A DNA stretch of 64,000 nucleotides from JAWKOK01 sp963765875 (GTDB taxonomy: Bacteria; Chloroflexota; Anaerolineae; Caldilineales; Caldilineaceae), in assembly GCA_963765875.1 (NCBI GenBank), contig CAVXYK010000021.1, forward strand, positions 62,001-126,000. The letters run 5' to 3'. Each line of letters begins with the position of its first letter. The first letter of the stretch is position 1. A program made the position numbers and the translations under genes. The notes under the pieces were generated by a model. That model was not told the origin of the DNA. It saw nothing but the letters and a program-made list of their open reading frames with translations, and did not search any database. Below are positions 25,653-35,802 of the stretch, piece by piece.

Positions 25653-26384
25653 CTATTTTTCGACCTTATCCAGATCGGCGCCAATGTCGTGCTGAAAGTC
25701 CAGAGTGAGGTAGTCGACCGTCATGGGCAGGGAGAGTTCCAGCCGGCGGATGAACTGAACGCCGACCCTGCCCTTCAGCGGCGCACATTCTAGAACATGG
25801 CCGCCGACCTGTTTGTCGTCAGAGAGGAAGTGCAGATGCATGCCCGGCACATTTAGCGACGCCATGTACGCCGGGGTATAGAATCCGGCCATGGTTCCGC
25901 GAATGTTGGCGAACTCGAAGACGGACTGATCCTGGGCCACTTCGACCAGCGGGCGGTAGTTCTCCTGTTTGGGCACGGAGCGCGCCTTGATGTGGGTGAA
26001 TTCGCCTTCGATGCGGATGGCGTAGAAGAGGTTGGGCGAGGGCAGCAGGCCATCCAGCCACGCTTCGAAACGCTCGTGGGACATCTCCGCCAAGATGTCA
26101 TCGTGGCTGATGGGGTTGTAGAAGGTGACGCAGGCGAATGGACTCAGCGTCTGGTCGTCGAGGATCTCCTGAACGCGGCCGTCAGCCGTGATCTGATAGG
26201 TTCGGCCATCGATCATCACCATCTCGCCGTCCAGATCGTTGAACGTGCCCAGGCCGAAGTCGCCATGGGTCTTGATCTCGGCCAGCGATACGTTTTCTTC
26301 GTAAATCCCTTCCACCAATGCATTGACGGGAGCGCAAAGGTAGATGGGGGTATCGATTGTCGAACGTCTTTTTTCTGAAGTCAC
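25653..26384 (-). CDS. budA: Alpha-acetolactate decarboxylase
   Basis: A 243-residue zinc enzyme converting (S)-2-acetolactate to (R)-acetoin and CO2. Family marks: HGDFGLGTFNDLDGEMVMID near residue 40, RIEGEFTHIKARSVP in the middle, and the zinc cluster PGMHLHFLSDDKQVGGHVLE (two His of H-x-H plus a further His), with the catalytic Glu after it. The chosen start is the GTG at 26384, which has GGGAGG just upstream; the longer frame to 26624 runs antisense to the acetyltransferase gene and has no homology. No acetolactate synthase or acetoin reductase lies nearby, so it may drain surplus acetolactate from valine/leucine synthesis (inference). Confidence 0.9.
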   Translation of the reverse strand: MTSEKRRSTIDTPIYLCAPVNALVEGIYEENVSLAEIKTHGDFGLGTFNDLDGEMVMIDGRTYQITADGRVQEILDDQTLSPFACVTFYNPISHDDILAEMSHERFEAWLDGLLPSPNLFYAIRIEGEFTHIKARSVPKQENYRPLVEVAQDQSVFEFANIRGTMAGFYTPAYMASLNVPGMHLHFLSDDKQVGGHVLECAPLKGRVGVQFIRRLELSLPMTVDYLTLDFQHDIGADLDKVEK

Positions 26385-26404
26385 ACGACCTCCCAATTCA
26401 TCTC

Positions 26405-26875
26405 CTACAGATCCAAGCGCAGCACCTTTTCGCCATGCTCGACCTCGCCGGTATATTCGAAGCCCAGATGCTCGTAGAAGGAGCACGGACTTCCCTCCCC
26501 AGGAACGCAACTGACCAGCAATTGCGCTGCATTGGGCCGCGTGCGTACATGTGCGATAAGCAGATCGATGGCCTGCTTGCCGAAGCCAAGGCCCTGGTAG
26601 CGGGCATCGATCATGTAGCGCCACAGGTAGTATTTGGGCTCCTCCGGATCATCGTACATCATGACAAAGCCCACCGCCGTTTCGTCTGCATAGATGCCGC
26701 GAAACCAGGCGTGGTCCGGTTCAAAGTGGGCCTGGGCTATCGAGATCGAATTGGGGGCGACAAACTGGCTCTGATCCTCACGTACGTTGAGATCGAGAAT
26801 CGGGCGTAGCGTATCCTTTGTGATCTCGCGCAGGGAGATTTCCGCGTTTTTATCTACAGGTGTTTCGTCAGACAT
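26405..26875 (-). CDS. GNAT acetyltransferase, BltD/PaiA-like polyamine type
   Basis: A 156-residue GNAT protein. Key segments: VGFVMMYDDPEEPKYYLWRYMID (strands 3-4) and RYQGLGFGKQAIDLL, the R/Q-x-x-G-x-G acetyl-CoA loop. Near the end, FYEHLGFEYTGEVEHGEKVLRL is typical of spermine/spermidine and diamine acetyltransferases such as Bacillus BltD. The N-terminal FVAPNSISIAQA block also matches that subgroup. Likely reaction: N-acetylation of a polyamine or similar amine, in the cytoplasm. The stop lies 20 bases before the acetolactate decarboxylase start, so the two could share a transcript. Confidence 0.82.
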   Translation of the reverse strand: MSDETPVDKNAEISLREITKDTLRPILDLNVREDQSQFVAPNSISIAQAHFEPDHAWFRGIYADETAVGFVMMYDDPEEPKYYLWRYMIDARYQGLGFGKQAIDLLIAHVRTRPNAAQLLVSCVPGEGSPCSFYEHLGFEYTGEVEHGEKVLRLDL

Positions 26876-26936
26876 GCATACTCCTTCACGTTACGCAGAG
26901 CGGGCTACACCGTCGCGATAGAGTGGGATCTACGTT

Positions 26937-27674
26937 CTACCAGGGCCACTCCTCGCCCTGCCAATCCACCATCACCAGCCGGTCTTCGTCGATTGAGTCT
27001 TCCGCCGTGCTCTCCCTCAGGAAGTAGGCAAGAGCCGGTTTGGCGGCTACGTCCGCTTCCATATCGCCGGTTTCGCTCTTGACGCCGCCCATGTAGGTAC
27101 GCATCCAGCCGGGATGGTAAAGGCGAAAGGTGTAGCCGTCCGGTCGCAGGCGATTGAACATTAATTTGACCCCCATGTTCAACGCCGCCTTGGACATGCA
27201 GTAGCCGTACCACGAAGTGCGTTTCGCTCGCTCTATGCTCCCCGCCTCGGACGAGACAAAGCAGAGCCGCTTCATCTCGCCGGCGTTCGTCAATGGCAAA
27301 AAGGCGTTGACCACACGTAACGGACCCAGGCTGTTGACATCGTAGACGCGCTGCATCTCACCAAAGTCCTGGGGTTCTTCCAACGGAATCTGATAGGTCT
27401 TGGGTGAGTTCACACCGGCATTGTTGATCAACAGATCGACATGCGATACTTGCTCGGACGCCATCGTCGCCGCAGCCTGCACTGACGAATCCGAAGCTAC
27501 ATCCAGCGGCAGAATTGTGACCTGGTAGGGGTGGCGGTCAGCAAGCGTAGCCAGTTCGGGCCAGTCGGGCATGTATTGCCCGGCCAGCACTTGCCAGCCT
27601 TGATCAAGCAGGCCGGCGCACAAAGCCAGGCCCAGCCCACGATCAGCGCCGGTGACCAGCGCGACTTTTTTCAT
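26937..27674 (-). CDS. Short-chain dehydrogenase/reductase (classical SDR)
   Basis: A 245-residue classical SDR. Cofactor motif TGADRGLG (T-G-x-x-x-G-x-G) at about residues 8-15, NNAG at about 86-89, catalytic Ser in FVSSEAG, and YGYCMSKAA giving the Tyr-x-x-x-Lys pair. After the fold comes the family's PGWMRTYMGG loop. The first strand is followed by no clear acidic residue, so cofactor preference (NAD or NADP) is uncertain. These enzymes reduce or oxidise carbonyl/hydroxyl groups of many metabolites. It lies 12 bases after the ThuA-like gene and may be co-transcribed with it. Confidence 0.85.
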   Translation of the reverse strand: MKKVALVTGADRGLGLALCAGLLDQGWQVLAGQYMPDWPELATLADRHPYQVTILPLDVASDSSVQAAATMASEQVSHVDLLINNAGVNSPKTYQIPLEEPQDFGEMQRVYDVNSLGPLRVVNAFLPLTNAGEMKRLCFVSSEAGSIERAKRTSWYGYCMSKAALNMGVKLMFNRLRPDGYTFRLYHPGWMRTYMGGVKSETGDMEADVAAKPALAYFLRESTAEDSIDEDRLVMVDWQGEEWPW

Positions 27675-27686
27675 GTGAATCTTCCC

Positions 27687-28325
27687 TCATGCTTGTTCTG
27701 TCTGGGCGCACCAGAGCAGACCATTTTGTAGCAGAGTCTGGTAGGGCGGATCCAGCCAGACTTCGACATTATGGCCGGGTGTGAGTACGCAAACGCGGCC
27801 GTTGCCCACCTGGCGTGTCCACCCTGCGGGCTGCTCTCCATGCTCTGATGTCGTGGTCAGAAAATGATCAACCTCGACATCGGCCATCTCCATGAAGTAA
27901 TGCTCATCCACCAGCGTAAACGATTCGCTGCCCACGGTGAGTGGATGATCGGCCAGCGGCTCTACTGTGACTGGACATTGCTGGGGATGATGTGTGAAAA
28001 CGCCGCCCATCAGTGGGCGCAGCGTCTGAGTATCTCGATACTCGGCTGTGCCCGAATGGACCACGAGCAGACCGCCGCCCGCTTCAACGTAATCGACAAA
28101 GGCTTGCTCTACTTCGTCCGTCATCCAATGGTCCACGTTCGTCGCCGTGACATTGTTTGACTTGGTAAAAAGAACGACGGGATAGTCGGCCATGTCCTCG
28201 GCTGACCAATCCGTCGCGTCTTCAAGAAAATCAAACTCATATCCGGCATGAGCCAGCGGCGCCAACCCGGCCCGCGCCGTTTCAGCTGGATGCCAACGAT
28301 CGTCACAGATCACCAATACCTTCAT
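27687..28325 (-). CDS. ThuA-like / glutamine-amidotransferase-fold protein
   Basis: A 212-residue ThuA-domain protein. The fold resembles class I glutamine amidotransferases: MKVLVICDDRWHPAE, then ADYPVVLFTKSNNV, and AGGGLLVVHSGTAEY at the nucleophile-elbow position, where Ser replaces the Cys of true amidotransferases. Further on is HHPQQCPVTVEPLADHPLT. ThuA proteins occur in trehalose and other sugar-catabolic clusters; their exact reaction is not settled. The start at 28325 is preferred (AAGGACGG eight bases upstream); the longer frame to 28391 has no homology and enters a repeat. Its neighbours (SDR, aldehyde dehydrogenase, isomerase-like protein, sulfatase) suggest a carbohydrate-linked role. 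Confidence 0.8.
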   Translation of the reverse strand: MKVLVICDDRWHPAETARAGLAPLAHAGYEFDFLEDATDWSAEDMADYPVVLFTKSNNVTATNVDHWMTDEVEQAFVDYVEAGGGLLVVHSGTAEYRDTQTLRPLMGGVFTHHPQQCPVTVEPLADHPLTVGSESFTLVDEHYFMEMADVEVDHFLTTTSEHGEQPAGWTRQVGNGRVCVLTPGHNVEVWLDPPYQTLLQNGLLWCAQTEQA

Positions 28326-28350
28326 GCACTGCCGTCCTTTCGAAACTATG

Positions 28351-28439
28351 GGACGCGGATGACACGGACCGGGCTGATTCTTGCGGATCAATCCAAGAGA
28401 AATCCGCGAAAATCCGTTCGATCCGTGTCATCCGCGTCC
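28351..28439. repeat. Inverted repeat with perfect 18-bp arms
   Basis: Arms ggacgcggatgacacgga (28351-28368) and the exact complement (28422-28439) flank about 53 bp that itself contains GATxxATCC words. It lies between the ALDH stop and the ThuA start and could end ALDH transcription. Confidence 0.65.
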
Positions 28440-28446
28440 TATCCTT

Positions 28447-29966
<1,520 letters not shown>

Positions 29967-30100
29967 GTTCGATCCTCCTTGATCGATTGGATATTAGCAA
30001 TGGATTTCCCAGGCCCCATTATCGCTCAGGTGGGCTGAATGGCGAAGATGGTTTGTCATCTGTTGGCTCCTGCGATGTGACAGGAGGCGGCAACATCTTA

Positions 30101-30340
30101 GGGACAGGTCTCAGACCCATGCGCATCAAGCTAAGGATTATGTTAAATCTTGCACGGATTTGAACCGGTGTGCAGCAACGGCTGAAGCCGGCTGCTAACA
30201 GTGAAAAGCGCCCTCAGGCGCTAACTTTTAGCCGCTGAGGCGGCTTCTCGCTGTTAGCGGCGGGATTCATCCCTGCCGAATCCGACGGCGACGCAAGACA
30301 TAACGCTTTGCTTGATGACTATGGGTCTCAGACCTGTCCC
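30101..30340. repeat. Long-range inverted repeat between ALDH and isomerase genes
   Basis: Outer arms gggacaggtctcagacccat (30101-30120) and atgggtctcagacctgtccc (30321-30340) pair at 19 of 20 positions. Inside is a second inverted pair (GCTGCTAACAGTG near 30190 and CGCTGTTAGCGGC near 30253) with smaller GC hairpins. The whole region 29967-30380 holds no gene. A short piece near 30155 superficially resembles a tRNA T-arm but is not one. Confidence 0.6.
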
Positions 30341-30380
30341 TACGATTTGGCGTGATGTCTTGTATGCCCATCAACGATTC

Positions 30381-31874
30381 CTAACGAAGAAACTGCGGCC
30401 GCCGGTATCCCGGCTCCGTCACATTGACATACTCGATGCCCCAACAGCGGGCCAGCCATTCGATCTGCTGCGCGACATGGCCTACGCCCAACGCAAAGTG
30501 GTGCGTGGGTCCGGCCAGGCTCCAATTTTCGATGAAGCTGCGCAGGTCGGGCGGGAAACGACAGCGAGTGTTGGTGTTGCCGGTCTGGGGAATAGGGCCG
30601 GCCAGCGATTCGCCTTCGGCCACCACAAAACGAAACTTGCCCTGGTAGGTCTGGGTCACCGAAAGGATGGTGACCGGCCCGGTGCGTAGCTGGAACTCGA
30701 CGCCCACGCCTGCGCCCCGTTTGCCATGGTAGAAGTCCAGGCCGCGCAACACCGGTCGCCCTTCAGCAACGCCGATATGATGGGGTCCGTCGTGGCCGAC
30801 CAACACGATGTCGTTCTCGAAATCGCAGGGATGGATCTCGGCAAAGCTGCCCCCGGCCTCCAACCGATCCATAATCAGCATGGCCAGACAGTTTTTGATG
30901 TCCAACTCACCGGCAATGGGGACACCCTGCCCAGTCAGGATCGAGCTGCCGACTGTCAGCGAGGCGCCCAGGCGCTCATTGGCGTTGCCGGCCAACCCGC
31001 GATAGTAGTAGGCGAGGCCGGTCAGGTCGAAATGCTCGACCAGACCATCGAGACCGCAGGCAACACGCGCTGCCCAGCCTACATCTTCCGGCTTAGCCGG
31101 CCCGGCGATCGGATCGCTGCCTGCTTCTGGAAAGTCGAAAAGGGCACGAATCTCATCGAGCTTGCGCTCCTGCTCTGCCTCGGTAACTTCGTCGACGCAG
31201 GCCTGAAGATCATCCAACTCGATGTGCTCACAGTGCATGCCGAAGAACCCGTCGAACATGGTCGGGTCCGAGTTCATGTCCAGCATGCCCTCATAGACGT
31301 GACCCATGACCCCAATACGCGCATTGCGCACGACGGCGTAGACCCGCGCGACCTTGCACCAATCGAGCACCTGCTGCCAGGCGGCGTCATCGTCATAGAG
31401 GGTCCCGATCACCATGCCCGGCAGGTGGATATTGGCTCGCTCCAGAGCGTTGCAGATCTCGGGTAGACTGGTCTGGTTGTCGTGTTCCAGCTGCATGAAG
31501 GTGGTGCCGTTGGCGTAGTCCATGGCCTGGGTCGGCTGGAGCGAGAGGATGACCATGGGCACGCCGGCCCGCTGGACCACCGGCAGCACCGTGCTGCTCA
31601 TGGCGTAGGTGCTCATGTAGCAGAGTAGGAAGTCGATGCCTTCGCGGCGAAAGAGGTCGCCGGTCGCAGCCGCAGCCTGGGGCCTGTCGACCAGCCCGCC
31701 GTCGACGATCTCGACGCCGTCGGCACGCAACCGCTCCACGACGACGGCCTGATGCTCAAGCAGCCGCTCTTTCAGTCCGTCAAACTGATCCCAATAGAAC
31801 CAACAGCCGCAGCCGAAAAAGCCGATCTTGGCGCTGCCGTAGTCGCGTTCGAAAAGTTCGTCTAGGGTTAGCAT
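30381..31874 (-). CDS. L-fucose/L-arabinose isomerase-family protein
   Basis: A 497-residue protein with the three-domain layout of the fucose/arabinose isomerase superfamily. The N-terminal Rossmann-like domain starts KIGFFGCGCWFYWDQF. The central domain has HCEHIELDDLQACVDEV. The C-terminal half has GELDIKNCLAMLIMDRL, then SFAEIHPCDFENDIVLVGHDGPHHIG, where true isomerases place metal-binding Glu and His. Only distant similarity to AraA is seen, so substrate and even isomerase activity are uncertain. The start at 31874 follows GGAG at a six-base spacing; a longer frame to 32042 runs into the tandem-repeat block. The context (sulfatase upstream, ThuA and ALDH downstream) suggests sugar catabolism. 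Confidence 0.75.
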   Translation of the reverse strand: MLTLDELFERDYGSAKIGFFGCGCWFYWDQFDGLKERLLEHQAVVVERLRADGVEIVDGGLVDRPQAAAATGDLFRREGIDFLLCYMSTYAMSSTVLPVVQRAGVPMVILSLQPTQAMDYANGTTFMQLEHDNQTSLPEICNALERANIHLPGMVIGTLYDDDAAWQQVLDWCKVARVYAVVRNARIGVMGHVYEGMLDMNSDPTMFDGFFGMHCEHIELDDLQACVDEVTEAEQERKLDEIRALFDFPEAGSDPIAGPAKPEDVGWAARVACGLDGLVEHFDLTGLAYYYRGLAGNANERLGASLTVGSSILTGQGVPIAGELDIKNCLAMLIMDRLEAGGSFAEIHPCDFENDIVLVGHDGPHHIGVAEGRPVLRGLDFYHGKRGAGVGVEFQLRTGPVTILSVTQTYQGKFRFVVAEGESLAGPIPQTGNTNTRCRFPPDLRSFIENWSLAGPTHHFALGVGHVAQQIEWLARCWGIEYVNVTEPGYRRPQFLR

Positions 31875-32025
31875 CTCTTGCTCCGGATAAGGGTGGGCCA
31901 GATGAAAACTGCGTAGGGACATGGCATTCCATACCGATCGATTGTCAAAGGCATGTTTGGCAAATGCGAAGACCACAAACTTGAACCGATAGTTGGCTAG
32001 GAATGCCTTGTCCGCTAGCTTCGCC

Positions 32026-32528
32026 GTGCACGGACAGGGCATTCCCCAGAACCGATGTGCGCTCTGGTTCAGCTTGATGATTTGGAATGGGTCGGTTTGC
32101 GATCTACTCCATGGGGAATGCCCTGTCCCTACGGGTATGGTGCTGCAGCTTAGTTGTGCACGGACAGGGCATTCCCAAGAACCGATGTGTGATCTGGTTT
32201 AGCTTGATGATTTGGAATGGGTCGGTTTGCGATCTGCTCCATGGGGAATGCCCTGTCCCTACGGGTATGGTGCTGCAGCCTAGTTGTGCACGGACAGGGC
32301 ATTTCCAAGAACCGATGTGTGATCTGGTTTAGCTTGATGATTTGGAATGGGTCGGTTTGCGATCTGCTCCATGGGGAATGCCCTGTCCCTACGGGTATGG
32401 TGCTGCAGCTTAGTTGTGCACGGACAGGGCATTCCCAAGAACCGATGTGTGATCTGGTTTAGCTTGATGATTTGGAATGGGTCGGTTTGCGATCTGCTCC
32501 ATGGGGAATGCCCTATCCCTACGGGTAT
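32026..32528. repeat. Tandem repeat, 130-bp unit, almost four copies
   Basis: Units start at 32026, 32156, 32286 and 32416 (each with GTGCACGGACAGGGCATT); the last is cut to 113 bp. Later units are almost identical, while the first differs at several sites. Each unit holds inverted arms GGACAGGGCATTCCC and GGGAATGCCCTGTCC, so every copy can form a cruciform. Because 130 is not a multiple of three, no protein repeat results. It lies between the sulfatase stop and the isomerase start. Confidence 0.92.
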
Positions 32529-32543
32529 TGCCAATGAGCGTCG

Positions 32544-33890
32544 TTAGGCGAAGTCAACGGGTGACCATTCCGACGGGAAAATTTCATTGAAGCGAAGACG
32601 CAGTGCTTTCAACACTTCCTGATTTCCAACATCGCCAATTGCATTGCGCATCTCGCCCGGATCGGCGACGAGATCAATCAGTTGCTCGCGGTGATCACCT
32701 TCGTCATAACGCATATACTTGTACCGTTCGGTCACGATCATGCGGCCAAGCTCGCTCTCGACCGGCAACGCGGTTCGGAGGGTGTTGAACTGGCGCCCTT
32801 CTGCCGGCGGACGCAGGCTTTTTCCGCTGACGTCAGTCGGCGGATCGACGCCTGCAAAATCGCATAGGGTTGGCAATAAGTCGAGGCCGTTGGAGACGAG
32901 ACCGGCATCGACTGTGCCGGGTGCAATCACACCCGGCCAGCTCAGAATCAGTGGGATACGCGCCGCTTCTTCATAGAAGGCGGTCTTGTGTTCCATTCGG
33001 TGGGCCGAATCCATGTCGCCGTGGTCGCTGGTGAAGACAACCAGCGTGTTCTCCCATTGGCCGCTGTCACGCAGACCATCGAGGACGCGGCCGATCTGGG
33101 CGTCCACTTGCTCAGTCAGTCGATGATAGGCCCAGCGATGCAGCCGCCAGCGTCGTTCATCCCACTCTGTGCGTGCTTTGCCCTTGAAAGGACTGCGCGT
33201 TTGCATCTGTCGAATCGCTTCAGGTTCATCGATTTGCAGTTCAAAGTTGTCCGGCAGCGGCGGGCAGACGTCGGCGAAAAAGGTCTCTTCGTCCATCCCA
33301 TCAGGTAACTGCAATGCTTCATCAAGGGCGGCGAGTTCGTTCGTTCCGCGTGCCAATAGGCTGCGTTCCTGGTCTGTGGCAGCAGAGTCCCGGATGGCCA
33401 TGTAGCAGATGTCGTGGGGGTTGATGAAGGAGGCGACCAGGAAGAAGGGCATGTCGCGTTCTTCGGCGAAGAACTGAACACACGCATCAGCAAGATCGTC
33501 ACGCTGGTCTGTGGTGAGGGTCTCGAAACCGATCTCTTCAGGCGTCATCCCCTTGGGCATGTGAAACTTGCCGCCGAAGGCTGTCCTGTATCCGCCGCTA
33601 CGCAACACCCAGCCAAGACTCTGATCAATGATGTGATTTGGAATCGACTCAATGTGCCGATCATCGTGGTTGCGCATGCCTACTTCACTAGGCAGTCGCC
33701 CGGTCATCAGACTGAAACGAGAGGGGCCACACATGGGGTTGCAGCAGTAGGCCCGCTGAAAGCGCAGCCCGGATTCGGCCAGACTGTCCATGGCCGGCGT
33801 CTGCAGATAGCGGTTTCCTGCGCAGCTCATCATCGTAGCGCTCTGCTGGTCGGTGATGATCAGCAAGATATTGGGGTGGCTGTTGGCCAT
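32544..33890 (-). CDS. Formylglycine-dependent sulfatase (type I)
   Basis: A second 448-residue type I sulfatase. Metal site NILLIITDQQSATMMS; nucleophile motif CGPSRFSLMTG, where Cys (to be formylglycine) and Arg of C-x-P-x-R are present; distal site FTSDHGDMDSAH. No signal peptide is visible. It differs clearly from the sulfatase at 7845-9266 (for example CGPSR versus CSPSR), so this is not a recent duplication. Its position upstream of the isomerase-like, ALDH and ThuA genes suggests removal of sulfate from a sugar before its breakdown (inference). It is transcribed in the same direction as the upstream PstS-like gene, 57 bases away. Confidence 0.92.
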   Translation of the reverse strand: MANSHPNILLIITDQQSATMMSCAGNRYLQTPAMDSLAESGLRFQRAYCCNPMCGPSRFSLMTGRLPSEVGMRNHDDRHIESIPNHIIDQSLGWVLRSGGYRTAFGGKFHMPKGMTPEEIGFETLTTDQRDDLADACVQFFAEERDMPFFLVASFINPHDICYMAIRDSAATDQERSLLARGTNELAALDEALQLPDGMDEETFFADVCPPLPDNFELQIDEPEAIRQMQTRSPFKGKARTEWDERRWRLHRWAYHRLTEQVDAQIGRVLDGLRDSGQWENTLVVFTSDHGDMDSAHRMEHKTAFYEEAARIPLILSWPGVIAPGTVDAGLVSNGLDLLPTLCDFAGVDPPTDVSGKSLRPPAEGRQFNTLRTALPVESELGRMIVTERYKYMRYDEGDHREQLIDLVADPGEMRNAIGDVGNQEVLKALRLRFNEIFPSEWSPVDFA

Positions 33891-33947
33891 TGTTACGCTT
33901 CTCTCTTTGAATTGATATGCGCCGAAAGTCTGGCTGACCTGGTCGCC

Positions 33948-34907
33948 TTATCGAACCCGTGTATGATATTGGTCGACAATTTCCTGGCCGGATGGTCCCA
34001 GCACAAAATCGATGAACTGCCGGGTTCGGCCGCTTGGCTCGCCGTTGGTGACCAGGAAAAGGGGGCGAGTGAGAAAGTACGGCTCATCACCGTCCAGATC
34101 TGCGTCCGGGAAACGACCTTCGACACCAACGACACGGACCTGCGGGCGATCCTCTGTGAGGGCCCGGCTGTCGGGGCCGGCATCGCCAGTGCTGTCCGTG
34201 TCTGCTCTGGGTACGTGGCCTTCTGATACGTATCCGATCGCAAGCGGATGCTTGGCCACGTAGTCGACCACATCGGCGCTGGACGGCATGACCACTGCGG
34301 TCAGCGACACGGCTTCATCACCCATGATGCGTTCCTCGAAGAGCGCTCGCGTGCCGCTTCCATCCTCGCGACTCACGAGCAGCACCTCGTTGCCAAGCCC
34401 ACCGACGCCGGTCCAGTCAAGCGTGCGACCATTGAACAGGTCGCGTAGTTCCTGGATTGTCAGCGATTCAACCTCGTTCTGCTTATTGACGATAATCGCG
34501 ACACCGTCCAGCCCAATGGGCGTATGGACCAGCGAATCGCTGAGCGGGCCCGATTGTTCGTCAGCTAGACCAGCCGCCTGGTCGCCATTGGGACTATCAT
34601 CCGGACGCATATCATCGGGCAGGAGCGTGCTGGCGGCAATGTCGATCCCTTGGACGAGAACTCGAGCTTCGCCCAGCGTGCTGCCGCCGCCGCGGATGTC
34701 GAAGAGGACGTTGGGGTGATCCTTACCGAAGGTCTCAGCCAGTGAAGTCAGCAGCGGCTGCATGGCGGTCGAGCCGCCAATCGTCAACGTGACCGGCTGG
34801 GGCGTTGCCACGGCCACCTGATCGCAAGCGGCCAGTATCAGACAGACAAGAAGACTCGTGCAAAGGGTAAGAAGGGAGTGGCGAGAGGCCATCATGATTC
34901 TAGACAT
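33948..34907 (-). CDS. PstS-like periplasmic-binding lipoprotein
   Basis: A 319-residue lipoprotein of the PstS/PBP-like family. The signal peptide ends LLVCLILAACDQ with the lipobox L-A-A-C, so the mature protein is anchored outside the membrane. The body starts LTIGGSTAMQPLLTSLAETF, the S-T/G-S-T phosphate-type loop, then RGGGSTLGEARVL, and DGVAIIVNKQNEV typical of the hinge. The family binds phosphate or similar oxyanions for an ABC importer; no pstCAB genes lie here, so this could be an orphan binding or sensing protein. An Asp-rich insert (about residues 100-118) is unusual. The ATG overlaps the stop of uppP by one base (TAATG), showing coupling. Confidence 0.82.
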   Translation of the reverse strand: MSRIMMASRHSLLTLCTSLLVCLILAACDQVAVATPQPVTLTIGGSTAMQPLLTSLAETFGKDHPNVLFDIRGGGSTLGEARVLVQGIDIAASTLLPDDMRPDDSPNGDQAAGLADEQSGPLSDSLVHTPIGLDGVAIIVNKQNEVESLTIQELRDLFNGRTLDWTGVGGLGNEVLLVSREDGSGTRALFEERIMGDEAVSLTAVVMPSSADVVDYVAKHPLAIGYVSEGHVPRADTDSTGDAGPDSRALTEDRPQVRVVGVEGRFPDADLDGDEPYFLTRPLFLVTNGEPSGRTRQFIDFVLGPSGQEIVDQYHTRVR

Positions 34908-35743
34908 TAACGTAGGAAGGCGATGATAACTGTGAGCAGACCGACGACGGCGCAGTAGACGGCAAATACATACAGGCTGTGCTTGCGAAGGTAGGCAAGC
35001 AGAAAGCGAATGGCGATCACACCGGTGATGGCGGCAGCCAGAAAGCCTGCGATCAATGCTGGGGCCATTGCCCCGATATCGACCCCAGGCATTGAAGTCA
35101 CCTCTATCGTTTGTAGCAGACCTGCCCCTAGAAAGGCGGGTGTGCCCAGAAAGAAACTGAAACGAGCCGCTTCATCCCGGCGGATGCCCCGGCTAAGCCC
35201 GGCGGCGATGGTGCTTCCGCTGCGGCTGATGCCGGGAATCAAGGCAAAACCTTGGGCCAAGCCGATGAAAATCGAGTCTCTCAAACTCATCTGTTCCAAG
35301 TCTCGAAGCTGCTGTGTCCGCTTGACCAGTTGCTCGCTGCCCGCCAAGAGGCCGGCGGTGACCAGCAGTGCGATGCCCGCGGCCAGCGGTTCCATGTAGA
35401 GTCTTGCGAAAAAATCGGTGAAGGTCAGCCCCAGCACTGCCGCAGGTATGCTGCCGATGACGATATACCATGCTACCCGTGCTTGCGGGTCAGCCAGCGA
35501 CCGATTGCCGATGCTCTTCAATGCGGCCACGAACATCTGCCAGAAGTCTCGCCAGAAGACGGCAAAGATTGCGACAAGGGTGCCCCAGTGCAATATCGTA
35601 TCGAAGAAGAGTCCGACTTCGGGATCCCGTTCCCAGCCCAAGAGCCAGGGGATGATGACTAGATGACCGCTGCTGCTAACTGGTATGAACTCGGTGGCGC
35701 CCTGGACGAATCCTAAGAAAATCGCCTGTAGAATTTCTTGCAA
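34907..35743 (-). CDS. uppP: Undecaprenyl-diphosphate phosphatase
   Basis: A 278-residue integral membrane phosphatase (BacA/UppP) that converts undecaprenyl diphosphate to the monophosphate, recycling the lipid carrier for peptidoglycan and surface glycans. Both family motifs are present: GATEFIPVSSSGHLVI (E-x-x-P-V-S-S-S-G-H, residues about 16-31) and ALIPGISRSGSTIAAG (P-G-x-S-R-S-G). About eight helices are predicted. The start is a TTG with no clear ribosome site; an in-frame stop immediately upstream excludes a longer form. It lies upstream of the PstS-like gene, overlapping it by one base. Its product serves the glycosyltransferases elsewhere in the window. Confidence 0.93.
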   Translation of the reverse strand: MQEILQAIFLGFVQGATEFIPVSSSGHLVIIPWLLGWERDPEVGLFFDTILHWGTLVAIFAVFWRDFWQMFVAALKSIGNRSLADPQARVAWYIVIGSIPAAVLGLTFTDFFARLYMEPLAAGIALLVTAGLLAGSEQLVKRTQQLRDLEQMSLRDSIFIGLAQGFALIPGISRSGSTIAAGLSRGIRRDEAARFSFFLGTPAFLGAGLLQTIEVTSMPGVDIGAMAPALIAGFLAAAITGVIAIRFLLAYLRKHSLYVFAVYCAVVGLLTVIIAFLR

Positions 35744-35802
35744 CGTAGATTACTTTCGGGTGTTGAGACCGACAAATTAGAAATCATCGGACTAGTTTCT
35801 GA

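Noticed and set aside
30140..30175. tRNA T-arm-like word GGTTCAAATCC (minus strand)
   Set aside because: The flanking bases do not form the five-base T stem, and no D-arm, anticodon arm or acceptor stem can be built around it.
32026..32528. CRISPR-like array
   Set aside because: Units are contiguous 130-bp repeats with no separate spacers, and each is internally palindromic. It is a tandem repeat, not a CRISPR.
32087..32547. A series of similar 66-81-codon frames
   Set aside because: They arise from one repeat unit read in three frames and have no ribosome sites or homology.
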